From NCBI GenBank assembly GCA_019022495.1, contig JAFEKR010000094.1, positions 1 through 63,148 on the forward strand: a stretch of 63,148 nucleotides of DNA, in the 5' to 3' direction. The notes under the pieces are model-generated. The model was given only the letters and a program-made list of their open reading frames with translations, did no database searches and had not been told where the DNA came from. Each line of letters starts with the position of its first letter. Positions within the stretch are counted from its first letter, which is position 1. Shown piece after piece: positions 27,725-39,874 of this stretch. The stretch comes from Epichloe hybrida (taxonomy: Eukaryota; Ascomycota; Sordariomycetes; Hypocreales; Clavicipitaceae). Made by a program: the position numbers and the translations under genes.

Positions 27725-29591
27725 ATGGCGACCAGCGATGAGGAAAAGGGCTCCAAGCTCGAGGTTCCTGGATCCCCAGAAGTCGGCGAGCTCGCCGTCG
27801 GCGGCAATTCCGATGGCCTGCATCGCAAACTGAACAACCGTCAAATTCAGCTTGTGGCCATTGGTGGCTCTATCGGCACCGCGCTTTTCGTCAGCATTGG
27901 TACTGGCCTGGCAAAGGGTGGCCCGGGCAGTTTGCTCCTCGCCTTTACCTTGTACTCGCTGGTTCTCGCATGTGTCAACAACTCCGTCGCCGAAATGACT
28001 GTCCTGATGCCCGTGTCTGGTGGTTTCATCCGTCTAGCTGGTCACTGGGTTGACGACGCTCTTGGCTTCATGACAGGCTGGAATTTCTTCCTCTACGAAG
28101 CTCTTCTCATTCCTTTTGAGATCACTGCCATTAACCTCGTGCTTTCCTTTTGGAACGAGAGCATCACAAAGCCTGGTCCCACAGCTGCCATTTGTGCTGG
28201 TGTCATCATATTATACGCGTAAGAATTGCACTCTTCTCTTCATATTGGGTATGAAGACGGGAAAGCCGTGTAAGCCGGGCATCGCCTATGGTGGGTGGCT
28301 TTGTCCGGTCCGCGGTGACTTCCCACACCCAGTCCTGCCTTCCCCCCCCCCTTTCTTCTTGATATGAATGTTCGTATGCTAAAGTGTGCTCTTCGCGACC
28401 TGTAGTATGATTAATGTTCTCGCCGTTCGCGCCTACGGTGAAGCTGAATTCTGGCTCTCGGGGGGCAAGGTCATTCTCCTCTTCATGCTCTTCTTCTACA
28501 CCTTCGTGACCATGCTCGGGGGCAACCCCAAGAAAGATGTGTACGGCTTCCGATACTGGAAGGAGCCCGGTGCCTTCGCCGTGTTCAACGGCGCCACGGG
28601 TGATCTAGGTCGTTTTCAAGGCTTCCTCGGCGCTCTCTGGACTGCCGCCTTCGCCGTCGTCGGTCCCGAGTACGTGTCCATGGTTGCGGCAGAAGCCAAG
28701 CGTCCCCGAATTTACATCAAGACGGCATTCAAGACTATCTACTGGCGGTTTGGTCTCTTCTTCTTCGGAAGTGCCCTGTGCGTCGGCATTGTCATTCCCT
28801 ACAACTTCCCAGACCTGGTATCCATCCTTACCGGTGAATCGGGAACTACCTCGACCGCTGCTGCATCGCCGTATGTCATGTCCATGAAGATGCTGGGAGT
28901 TGACGTTCTCCCTCACGTTGTCAACGCGCTCATGTTGACATCGATCTTCTCGGCCGGAAACACTTACACCTACTGTGCAACCCGCTCCCTGTACGGTCTT
29001 GCCCTCGAGGGCCGTGCTCCTAGCTTCCTGCGCAAGACATGGAGTAACGGTGTACCCATCTATTGCTTCTTGGTGGTCATGTGTTTTCCCTTCCTGTCCT
29101 TCCTTCAAGTCGGAAACGGCTCCAAGAAGGTTGTCGGATGGCTTGTTGATCTCATCACCGCTGGCGGCATCATTGACTACCTGGTCATGAATGTGACTTT
29201 CCTCTACTACTACCGCGCATGCAAGGTCCAAGGCGTTGACCGCAAAACCCTCCCATACTACGGACGATTCCAACCCTACGGCACATATATTGCCATCTTT
29301 GTGCAAAGTCTGGTGGTTATCTTCTACGGATACACAGCCTTCACCCCCTGGAACGTGGAAACCTTCTTCAGAAATTACAGCATGCAGCTTTTGGCCCCGG
29401 TCTTGTTCTTCGGCTGGAAGTTGGTGCATCGCACTCGTGCCGTCAAGCCTCAAGAGACTGATCTGGTCTGGGATCGGCCCATCATTGACCGGTATGAGGC
29501 CAGCTTTACTCATCCACCCGTCGGTTTCTGGACCGAGGTCGGACGCCTGGTAGGCATCAACAGGAAGGCTAAGAAACACCAGATGGATTGA
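27725..29591 (+). CDS. Amino-acid permease (AAT/APC family)
   Basis: Plasma-membrane proton-coupled amino-acid transporter of the fungal AAT family, 559 aa. Exons are 27725-28218 and 28406-29591 (donor gtaaga; last acceptor tgtag). The hydrophilic N terminus (about 33 residues) is followed by LNNRQIQLVAIGGSIGTALFVSIGTGL, the TM1 substrate-binding region of APC transporters (residues about 37-63), and by roughly twelve hydrophobic helices. VVGPEYVSMVAAEAKRPR is the typical TM6-loop signature. The sequence resembles the Agp2-like or broad-range permeases more than the basic-amino-acid group, but substrate specificity cannot be set from sequence alone. A long minus-strand frame over this gene is a shadow. 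Confidence 0.93.
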
Positions 29592-30941
29592 TAAAGCTCC
29601 TGGCTCGCTAGATTTTTTTTTTCCCTCTTGTCTTCTTGTTTCTCTCTCGAGATGTGAGGAAAAATGCTTGTTATACTCTTTATGGCTTATGTTTTTTTTA
29701 TATATAAAGACTCGCATGAGAGACGTCATGACGCATCACGGGACATGGTTCATAACGAGCTTGAGTTGCCTTTGATGGAACCCACGGACATGTCCAAGTG
29801 TCGAAGTTTATGACTTGGAAAGTACGTATATACCCGGATATGAGTGAAACTGCGCAGATCAATACCAAAATACTTGGGATTCTGCCCACCTGTCAAATCA
29901 ATCAATGAAGTTCATCGTCAAAGTGATGCGATGCAAGCGAAGTAATGCCCAACCGCCCACCGCAGGCCAATCAGGCCAGCCCAACTGCCACCAACAAATC
30001 AATCAGACAATTTTGCGACGTCGTCGTCGCGAAGTCATCCTCGCGTGCATTGCAACCAGTTTCATTCCCCTATTTGACGAAAAAAAAAAAAAAAAGAAGG
30101 GGGTGCCCTGCCCTGATTCCCCCAGATGAAACCCAATTCTGCATGCCATATCAGCCTCGTCTTGCAGGCACGCGCCGTTACGGGCGATGACAAGCCGAGG
30201 CCATCTGCAAGTCCATTTAATATCAGCCCCAGATAAGCAATCGTAGTACCATGCGTGCATGGAGCGGTATCGGTATCTATCGGTATCAGGTCGACGCGAG
30301 AACCTTGTCCGGAACGCGTCAATTCACAGACCCCCCTTCCCTGTCAGATAGCCTCGTCCGGAAGAAGCAATCGTTGCAAGTTGGTGATTCAATCTCGGGT
30401 CACTGATGCGCATCTTGGGGGGGGGGGGGGGGGGTTTGAATGCCCATGTCGCGCAAGGCCTCACAGCGCAACGCAATAAGGCTCTTTTGAATACCCTTTA
30501 TCATGTCATTCCCTGATATATAGCTATTTTGTATAAACGCAGAAAGGTGTAATTAATGCTATTAATACCTGGCAAGCAAGCGAGGGATTTGTACATAGTG
30601 GTTACATCCGGCGGTTGGCGTCCTTCCGGATTAGGACTAACGCGATACGCGCCTTTAGTGACCCGTTAAAAATATGTAAATGACATTAGAAAAATAACTT
30701 CAAATTATTTATAATGCTTTTAACAAGAGCTATTTGCAAATAATTGCCTTACTAATCTGCAGCGGAGCCCGACATCGGGCGCTCACACACGCCAGCCACG
30801 GAGGGGGATGCTCCTCCTATTTATGTACGCCAGAGGCGGGATACTCCATCGTCTTCTGCCTTCCTCTTTTCTCTCTTTAGATTCATATCCTGTTTCCTAA
30901 CCTCTCCCATCACCGCGTGGAAAAGACAAGCAAGTTACAAG
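29592..30941. other. Convergent intergenic region with AT-rich patch
   Basis: 1.35 kb. It contains a G18 run (30417-30434) and a strongly AT-rich patch at about 30480-30760 (many TAA/ATTA words) unlike its surroundings, possibly a small RIP-altered repeat remnant. No gene was recognised. Confidence 0.5.
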
Positions 30942-33289
30942 TTACAGATCCCCTTCTCTTGTCAATTGCCATCGCCCCTCGGCCCGGGACAACGACACGT
31001 TCATCGGCTCGGCAGCAGCAGCAAGGGCTTGCTCGGAACCGGGGGCCATTCCCTCTTTGCTCGCTGGCTCGGGCGGTCCAAGATTCTGGAAGACGAGCGC
31101 CAGCGAGGAAGATTTCCAGTTCCCGTCCCAGGGGCTGCGGTGGTTGAGAACAATGACTGTGACCGCAAAGAGGAGCTCGAGGCCGATCAAGACGGCTAGG
31201 AACGAGAGGAACTTCCATTCCACCCGGATGCATACTTCGTTTCGGAATGATTGACCGTGGACCTGCTTCAGCATGTCTGGCTCGTCAGCGTCAGGCACGT
31301 TCCGCATCTGAGCCCCGATGGACAGGGAGAGGCCGTCTGCCCACGCATTGATGGACGACATGTTCATCTTGCCCGCCTTGTACAGGTTCTGATGCCAGAA
31401 GGGACCAGAGACTCCCAACTGCGTTGGGCCTGATACCACCGTCTGCTTCGTGAAGAGGGTTACGATGAAATCTGCAAGCGCGTTGCTCGACATGCCGCTG
31501 ATGGTGTACACGCACTCTGGCGGATACCAGAGGCTAGGATAGCTCAATATGTTTTCGTCTCCTCGCCGGATCCCGGGCAAGGCCACTTGCGCCGTGTTCT
31601 TTTCGGACCTCAGCTCGGTGCCTTGGCAATCTTTCCACGTGCCATTGTATACCGTACGGTTCATGGCCACTTCCCAGCGGTACCTGACTGACCCGGGGAC
31701 GAAATGCAAGTGAGCCCGCGACAGCTCTTCCTCACGATATACCCCGTTAGTGTAGTTTGCGCCATACGTCTTGACGCAAGGTCGGAGGGAGCATTCGAAC
31801 GCGAGGGGAGCTTTCGTGCAGTTGGACTTTTCGGCACATTGGTCATCTCTTTCCACCAATGCTATCGCCTGGATGTCTACCAGATTCGTTCGCGGCCAGG
31901 AGCCTTCGGGATACCCCTTTGACGATTTCGAGGCAGTTATGTTCAAGAGCGTCGGCGGCGTCTGGATAGAAAGCCCATTTGGTAATTCGTGGGCAGATAC
32001 CCTGGATGCATTGTTGTACCGAATCGTGTTCGATATATCCCTGCAACTGTGACACATGGACAGGGTCGTGAATGTGGCGCCTTGATCCGCGGGAAATGTG
32101 CAGTTGCCCGTTGTACAGTCGACCTTGACGCTCTGCGAGCTGTTTGCGGGAGGCTCCAGAAGGGCGCGATACACGGCATACTGCATGGGAGCGTCAAGAA
32201 AGTTCGAGCGCGCGAAATAATGGGGGCCAACCTCGACGTATCTGTTTGCTATGGGTATTCGGGCTTGCAAAGATATGGGCATGAGGCAACTCTTCAGCGA
32301 AACCGCAGCCTGCGAGAACGGGTCCGTGGCCAAAGTGACGATGGCTATGAATGCACCGAGGCTGGCAAGATATCTGGCAAAACGCGTGTCAGCGGGTGAT
32401 GCGACGGGACAGTTCTTACATCCATTCCGTGTCTTGGAGGCCAACTCACGATCGTTGGCGTCGAGCAAATTGTCTGGTCACGAAGAGGAATGAGCCCCAG
32501 GGACCTCTGCTGGCCTTGTCGTACATGTCCATGTCGGCAAGGCTCCGAGGTTGACTTGAGAACCACAGCCATTTCAACTGGCTTATACCTGATCAGAGAC
32601 AGAGAGTCAGGTCCAGACTCGTGGGACTGCACAAAATAGGAGTGGGGGGGGGGAAGAAAGTCCCGAATCGCAGAAACAGGAGAAAGACCATTCCTGAATC
32701 CTCAACTAAAAAGCATACCTTCTGTAATGGGCAAACCAAGAGAGCCTTTGAACACCGCAGATAGGACAGCAACGATGGCGTTGATGGAAAGAGGAATCCT
32801 CCAGGAAGACAGGGTCCGGTCCTGGTAGATCCGCAAGACTATGATTATACCGACGAAGCTCACGGCACTGATAAATAGAGACACCAGCTCCCATTTCCAG
32901 AGACAGATACCTGACAGTGGGCCACGTCCAAGTTTCTTCTTGTTTTTGGATTCTTGAACATGCCCCTCGTATTCGTCGTCAACACTCCTCACAGCGTTGA
33001 TAACAGGGTGGTACGTTTTGTTCCTCAACGGAGCCTGGTCAACAGACAATCGAGTCGGGCTAGTAGACACGGGCTTTCGGCGAACTCTTGAAAAGAATGC
33101 CGAAGAGTCCAACGGGCTGCTCTCAGACGACTCATCCTCGCTCCCACCACCATAGTCATGGGTTTGGCCATGGTCATGTATGTGGCTGTTGCCGTTTCCA
33201 TTGCCGTTGCCGTTGCCATTGCTGCTCATAGATGGTGCGAGACTCGTCGTGTCAAGCGGAAGACGTAATTGAGAGCCCGTTTGTGGCAT
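30942..33289 (-). CDS. DUF3176 family membrane protein
   Basis: Fungus-specific membrane protein of unknown function. Exons 33289-32719, 32588-32450 and 32373-30942 give 713 aa. After a low-complexity N terminus (Asn-Gly repeats at residues 23-34, acidic/Ser-rich to about 65) comes the DUF3176 core: WKWELVSLFISAVSFVG, a second hydrophobic helix, ITEGISQLKWLWF across the first splice, and YLASLGAFIAIVTLATDPF across the second. A long extracellular-type loop with many Cys and N-X-S/T sites (CTTGNCTF, CHSC, CSLRPC) follows, then one C-terminal membrane helix (FLAVLIGLELLFAVTVIVL). The joins restore family consensus, which supports the model. A GNGNGN-encoding microsatellite near 33196-33228 may vary in length. 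Confidence 0.88.
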
Positions 33290-34364
33290 TTTCGCCAGAG
33301 ATCATGGGGCAGTCGGGGTTTTCAAAAAGTCGAACTCTGCGTTGCAAAGTCTGAACGACCCAACTGTAAGTTTTGTGACGGGTTCGGTGGCAATCGTTGT
33401 CGTGAGGTGAGTCGTGACATGGCAGTATTAGCGTCTTGTTTGTTGACTCACATGAGTATAGTATCTATCAGGCCTCAAGGGCGAGAGATCCGGCCCACAC
33501 CCGTTTCGCCGAAACGGGCAGAAGTAACCATTTGAAAGCTCAGGATCAGGATCAGTACAAACACGCGCACGAAGAGAAGAGGAACTTGATGGTATTTAAA
33601 TAGCTGTGGTCAGTCATGCAACATGCGGCGAGACGGGACGGACACCACCCTATGCGGCCCGCCTGGCCCGCACCGCCCCCAAGGCGTAATCCGTAACCAG
33701 GGAATTAATTATTCATGTACGAACAAATTATAGTGGCCAGTCGGGTGCGCCGCTTTTTTCGAGGCGGCCAAGAGGCGGGGCTGATTTGTCGGGCACACAG
33801 TAATAAATCTCGGCTCCAACAAAGTTGATCTCGTATCCAGGCTCCTGCCACAACGTCGACGGTACGAAGGCTACTTAAACAGAGCCCAAGAGTAACAAAC
33901 CGTCTCTCCTGCGTAGCACAAGAACCTTGGCAATGGCTCATTCGTCCTCATACACGGGAAATGGGATAATATAGAACCTTAAAAACCAGCCAAATGCGCA
34001 CTAGTGACGCCGAGATGTTTAATCATTACTGTCCACTCTATTCGGGTTCTGTCAAACCATACTATCATCATTCCAAACCCAAGGTGGTTTATCGAGGTCA
34101 CCGTGTTGGGGTCCTCCAACCCTTCATCGGCGCCTCTGAACATTTCTCCCGTGCGCATTCGTCATCTTCATCTAATTTAGAAGGCCAACTCTATCGGTAG
34201 CCCAAGCATGCAATCATTTCCCAGAACGCATCGCAATTTTGAAAAACTTTTACCATCTTCCACATGACCGTACAAAGGAAACAAACAAGTGTATGAAAAC
34301 ATCGTCGGAGAAGTAGCGGGAAGCCGACCAAATATTACAGCGAATCGTTGGGGTATGCACTCGC
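33290..34364. other. Intergenic region (promoter of DUF3176 gene; 3' of EF-3)
   Basis: About 1.07 kb. No gene was recognised. It lies between two genes on the minus strand, so it should carry the 3' UTR of elongation factor 3 neighbours and the promoter of the DUF3176 gene. Confidence 0.5.
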
Positions 34365-37300
34365 TTAGAGATCGTCCTCGTCGCTGAAAACCTCCTCGCC
34401 ACGCTTGCGGCGGGCCATACGGTCTCCAAGCGGTTTGTTAGCAAATACATCTTGATACTAGTACGTAGGATGATGATTGGACTTGCCCTTCTTCTTCTTG
34501 CGCAGCTCAGAAGATGTCAACTTGGCCTTCTTCTTGGTGCTGACAATCTTGTTGCCCATGGCATCGAATTTCTCCTCCTCATCGTCATCATCCTGCTTGA
34601 GACGGGGACCAGCGCCCTGACCGGAAACCCAGTTGTGGCCAGACGGAGTCATCTTGCCGTCCATTACAGCCCAGACTTCCTCAGTCAAATCCTTGGTGAA
34701 CTCGGCGGAGTGGGTAATGATGATGACACCACCCTCGAACTTCTTCAGAGCCTTGGACAAGGCACCGAGAGAGTCACGGTCAAGATAGTTGGTAGGCTCG
34801 TCAAGAACGATCAAGTGAGGGCGCTGCCATGAGCAAGCAGCAAGGACGGTCTTGACACGCTGACCCCCTGACAGACCTCTCATGCGGGAGTGGGAAACAA
34901 GTTCGGCATCGAGACCAAAGTTGGCACAGTGAGCCTCGATCTCCTTTCGGACCAGAGGACGGAACTGACCAGAGGCGAGGGCCTCCTTCATATCAACATC
35001 TGCTACCATCTTCTGGTGAGAGGCCAAAAGCTCGTTACGGGGCAACCAGACATTGTCGGCAGACATCATGGGAGTCCAGTGCTCGTTCTTCATGCCAACG
35101 TTCTCACCGATGGCGCATGAGCATTCGTACTCGTAGCTGTTCTTGACCTTTCTGCGGGAGTTGATTCCAATGATGCGGCGCTGGGTACCTTCAATTCGGA
35201 ACACCTTGTCCATGGCCTTCTCATCATCCTCAGTGATGATCTTGTTAGCACGGTCCATGGTCTCACGATCCTCACCAGTCTGGAAACGCCACTGGATGTA
35301 CTCAGATGGAGTTGAGTCAAGGTGGTTATCGATGTGAGCGAAAGCGTGCTGCTTGATGTAGGCAATACGGATGTTTTCGTGCTGATAAATCTCACCCTGG
35401 GTAGGGATGAGCTCACCAGTCAAAACATTGATAAGGGTAGACTTGCCAGCACCGTTGGGTCCAATCACAGCAATACGAGATCCCAAAGAGCACTGGAAAG
35501 TGATGTCGGAAACCTGGGGCTTGGAGGTACCGGGATACTGGAAGGACATCTTGGTGGCTCGCAGAATAGCCTTGGCCTTGGTCTTGACACCCTCGAGGAA
35601 ACCGGGCTCAGGGAAGCTGAACTCCATCTCTGATGCACCAAGCTCGTAGTAGGACTTGGCAGAGGGAACACGCTTGACAAAGTCTGCCAAGTTGCCCCTG
35701 TAACGCTTGAGCTTGAATCGCTCGTAGTGAACGATGTGCTGGCAGACATTGTCAAGGAAACCGGAGTCGTGAGAGACAATGATGGAGGTGCAAGGAGAGT
35801 TGACGAGGTACTCCTCGAGCCACTTGACATTTTTGACATCCAAGTGGTTGGTAGGCTCATCGAGCAACAGGATATCGGGGGCCTCAAAGACGGCACGGCA
35901 CAAAGCGAGCTTCATCTTCCAACCACCAGAAAGGGCACTAATTTCACCAGAAATCATGCCGTCGGTGAAGCCAAATTCACTGAGCTGCTTCTCGACATCG
36001 GCTTGGAGGGTAGTAACGTTAGCCTCAGCGAGCTTCTTCATAGTCCACTCGATGGTGGTCATCTCAGTATCAGCGGAATCAAGATCATGCTCAACGAAGA
36101 CGGTCTTGACCTCGCTCTGCTTGGGAAAACCCTCAACCTGCTCATTATTGATAGCACGCATGAGGGTGGACTTTCCAGATCCGTTAGGACCACAGAGACC
36201 GTAACGCTGACCACGCTTCAGACGCAGGTGAGTCTGGTTGAGAAGAATCTTAGCACCGTACGCCAGAGAGAAGGTGCAGTTGCAAAGATCCTCGCCCTCC
36301 TCTTCATCGGCCTCGACGGCTTCCTCCTCGGCCGCACCTGGTGAAGCACGCTTGCGGAGAGCTTCAACGGTAGGTTCGGCGTTGTCAATGCCAGTGATGA
36401 CGGACATGTACGCCTTCAAATTGTCAACCCAGACAAGGCTCTCAGACTCCTTCTCGTCGATGAGCTGGCCGGCCATAGCAGCAATATACTCGGCAACAGG
36501 GCCCATCTTGTCGAGATAAGAGGCGTACTTGGGAGCGAGAAGATCCTTGAGCTTGCCAAGGACGACCTTCTGGTCACCGTCGTTACGGGCTTCGGGAATC
36601 TTGCCATCAACGACATGGCCAACACGTGTAATGGTGTCCAAAGCCTGCTTGGTCTTCTCACGGGCTTCAGGATCAGCCAAGTTGTCGTAGTTCTTCTGAA
36701 GACCAGGCATCATCTTGGGCAAGAAAGGGGCAACGATGTTGGGGTCGTCAACAAGCTTGCACATATTGTCAACAATGACAGCAGCCTTTCGCTTGATGGC
36801 AGTCTCGCGTTCGGCCAGACCACGATCCAGAAGAGGAACCATGAGAGCCAGAGTGGGCTCCTGGACTTCAGTGACAAAAGTGGTGGCACCGAGTAAGTGA
36901 ACGGTCTCGGGAACGTTCTCAGGCTTGGCGATACACTTGATGAGCTCGGGAATGAAGCGCTCGATATCCTTGTTGACGATAAGCTGGCAAAGCTGCTCCA
37001 TAGTCTTGTAGGCACGCTCCTTGACCTCCTTCTTAGTATCCCACATAGCCTCTGAGATCACGGGGATCAAGGCGGGGACACGGTAAGCGAGCTGAGCGGG
37101 GGCAGTCTTGATCAGGGCGTCAATGAAGTCCAGAGCAGCCATCTTCTCAGGCCATTTCTGGGCAGTGCGGATTGACTCCATAATGGCAGGGAGAGCAGCC
37201 TTGCAGGCATTGCCGTTAATGGCACCGGCGATGGCATTAACGGCTGCGGTAGCAGCGGTCTTGACAGCAGTGATTTTGTCACCCACAGCGGCAAGAACAT

Positions 37301-37879
37301 GGGGAAGAAGGACGATGAGATAGGGCTCAACGTTGGCGGAAACCTCGGAGTGGGACGCGATAGCCTCAATCGCAACGCAAGCCTGCTCACGGGCCACGGC
37401 ATCCTTCTTATTGGTGAGATTCTTCTTCAGGTCATCAATGGTCCTAAAAGAATAGATTGTTAGATTTGTTGCATTTAAGCTAGTGAGTGATATGAAGCCG
37501 CTTGATGCACTGAAGCGCCATTATTCAGGTCTTCACCGCCGATCAGATAAACATCGGGAAATGCCAGTGAAACTTGGACTGTGGTAATGGTGGGACGATT
37601 GTATGCCCATGCCCATGTTGGCGGGGTGCCAGTGAGGCACAAAAAAAAACTTTAGCCCCAGGCGGCGGGGTGGGTGTTTGAGTAAACGCCGCTGGTTAAA
37701 GAGGCGGCAGAACAGAATAAAACTCACTTGCTGGGGACATCCTGATCCTCGATGCGGCCGTTAATAAAGCTGGCCAGCTGATTGGAGGACTCCTTGATGT
37801 CAGCCGCCTCCTTTGAGACGGTGAGCTTCTGGAAGAGCTCATCAAGGACCTTGATCGACTGAGCGTTTTCGGAAGGCAT
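34365..37879 (-). CDS. Translation elongation factor 3 (eEF3)
   Basis: Fungal ribosome-associated ABC-F-like ATPase that drives E-site tRNA release. Exons 37879-37728, 37443-34487 and 34423-34365 give 1055 aa, the family length. N-terminal HEAT repeats (to about residue 320) precede two ABC domains: [18 protein letters not shown] and [11 protein letters not shown] in the first, and [17 protein letters not shown] and [11 protein letters not shown] in the second, with the chromodomain insert between. The last intron (34486-34424) starts GC, not GT: donor GCAAGT, branch tgctaac, acceptor ggag. Splicing it restores the basic/acidic tail [18 protein letters not shown]. Reading through instead ends early after [10 protein letters not shown]. 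Tandem with the glutaminyl-tRNA synthetase gene on the same strand. Confidence 0.96.
34424..34486 (-). other. GC-AG intron near the 3' end of elongation factor 3
   Basis: 63-nt intron with donor GCAAGT at 34486-34481, a perfect GCTAAC branch sequence and an AG acceptor ending at 34424. Both flanking phases fit (phase 1), and the spliced codon is GAC, giving the conserved Lys-Asp-Arg-Met junction. If retained, translation stops within ten codons and removes the conserved C-terminal tail. Confidence 0.85.
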
Positions 37880-39874
37880 GTTGTCGATTGTGGGAGTATT
37901 AAAATGCGAAAATTCGAGTCTAAGAGAAGGCGAACTGAAAAAGACAATGCCCTAGTACGGTTCAGTGTCTATCGGGGTCTTTCCAGACAGAAAAATTGGT
38001 TTGTCTATCGCGAAAGCCCACAGAGACGATGGAGGGGTCGACTCTGCTCTATCGCGGCTTTTTTGCGTCTATCGGTAACGGAGGCGGGGTTGTTTCAAGG
38101 AGGAGGTACCAAGAAACAACTCGACTAACAAAGAATGAGGACTTCTTGGAAGAACTAGTCCACGGTTCGTCTTGGAGTATGACGTCCAAAAAAAAAGCGA
38201 TGGAGGACGGAGGGGAGATTGAGGAGGACACGGAGGGGAAGGGAGAAAATGGCGGAGGGTTCTGAAGAGAGAGAGAGGGTGGACAAGATATATGTGTCCC
38301 TGGCCTCCACAACTTTTTTTTCTTGCCCTTCGCTTTCTATGTTCGGGGGCGCTAAATCCTGGATGGATGAAAAAAAATTCGCCCCTGCCCCTCCACTTTA
38401 GCTGGTGAGAAGGGGCTTATCGGGTTTTATCGGGCCTGCGCTAAACTCGATTGGGGAGGACGGCAAAGGCGGTGAGTCGTCGCCGTGCCCGTGTGCACGG
38501 CCAGCTAGCTTGCAGATGATTTCAGATCTAGCACTTGATGGCGCCGTGGTTAACTTTCTTATTAGGTTCTCGAGTCAAACGGGTACGCGCAAAGCACAAA
38601 GCAGGAACAGAAATGGCTTCTGTGGGCTGACCAGCTTGGCGATAAAAATACATACGGCAGGGTCAAGACAGCCAACATAGCAGGCAACCTTGTTGTCGTG
38701 CATCAGTTGTATGATCCACTGTACAATGCGGAGAGAACTACACCCACTGTAGAGACGAATCCAGTGAAGCGTGATCCTGCTGAAGCCGGTGTCGTTCGCT
38801 CTCGAGAGCATGAAAGCCAGGCCAAAGTCTTCAGATGAAGGGCACTTCTGTAGCACAATCGCCTGTATTGCCTTTCATTCCTTCGGGGTTACACACCGCC
38901 AATGTAATGTGAGGGCGAGAGAAATTGAATAGAGTTAGTTCATGATGCGGAAAAATTGGAAATTAACGACAGATCCTGCTTGGTATTTCAACTAGTATAG
39001 ACTTCCGTTCTCAAAAGATAAATGTTGCGCAAGCCTCCTCTATGGTGTTGCCATTCTACTCCGTAAGCATATCCTACAACATTCTCTCATACTTTACCGA
39101 GCGGCACAGTTATGCCTTCGTAGGTTGAATGTTTCTTGTACCTCTTGCCGACTTTGAGCCATGGGACATATCTGTTGAACCGCTTATCCATTCTAGTTTG
39201 GGGCCTGGCTCGATCCGTTCGTGGGGAAGTTCCCGTCAGCAACAACACCCGGCTACGCCGTTTCTATCGATCATAGCCTGCGCCAAATGGTACGGTACCT
39301 GCACCGTTGATTCAGGTTAAAGTCGTGGCGGTGGAGTCGAATTCCAATCAAAATACTCCGAATTTCCGCTCCATTGCGCTTCAGTCTTTGCGCCACGTCA
39401 TCACAGGTTCATCTCAGTCGTGGGAATGTCTCTTTGAAGCAAAAAATATACGAGGCCGCCCGAAAAGCACGCGGTTTCGTCCTTACGAGAACAAGACAGT
39501 CGCGTGTTGAGCATTTGTGGTTTTCGAAAGTCTTCCACAACGACAATACCATCAACATCACTCTAAGTCTTCTTTCTAGCGATGAAAAGACAGGTCGAAT
39601 TAAAATGCACATAACACGAGAACTCCAATATAACAGCGTGATCATCCTCAACAGGCGAAGTTCTTGCTTGGCATAGATGTCGCGTTGACTTTGTCTCCGA
39701 CCTGATATATTTGAGCATGATGACTGATGCGATGTGATATAAATACGAGCGTCACTAATGCCTGCCCTGCTACATTTGCCAATACTGCTTGTTGCTGGTC
39801 CTTACTTATGTGAATCTTCGGTCACTGATTATTTTCAGACACCGAACGCCGTTGACCTACTTCTCTCGCTGCAT
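37880..39874. other. Intergenic region, 2.0 kb
   Basis: Promoter region of elongation factor 3 (next to 37880), then sequence with no recognised gene up to the 3' end of the tRNA-synthetase gene. One TACTCCGTA motif lies at 39058-39066. Confidence 0.5.

Noticed and set aside
28605..29729. 374-codon open frame on the minus strand
   Set aside because: It lies exactly opposite the permease coding exon and shows no family resemblance; a codon-bias shadow.
34458..34486. Stop codon giving elongation factor 3 the end [10 protein letters not shown]
   Set aside because: A GC-AG intron with perfect branch point restores the conserved tail further downstream, so this stop is intronic.
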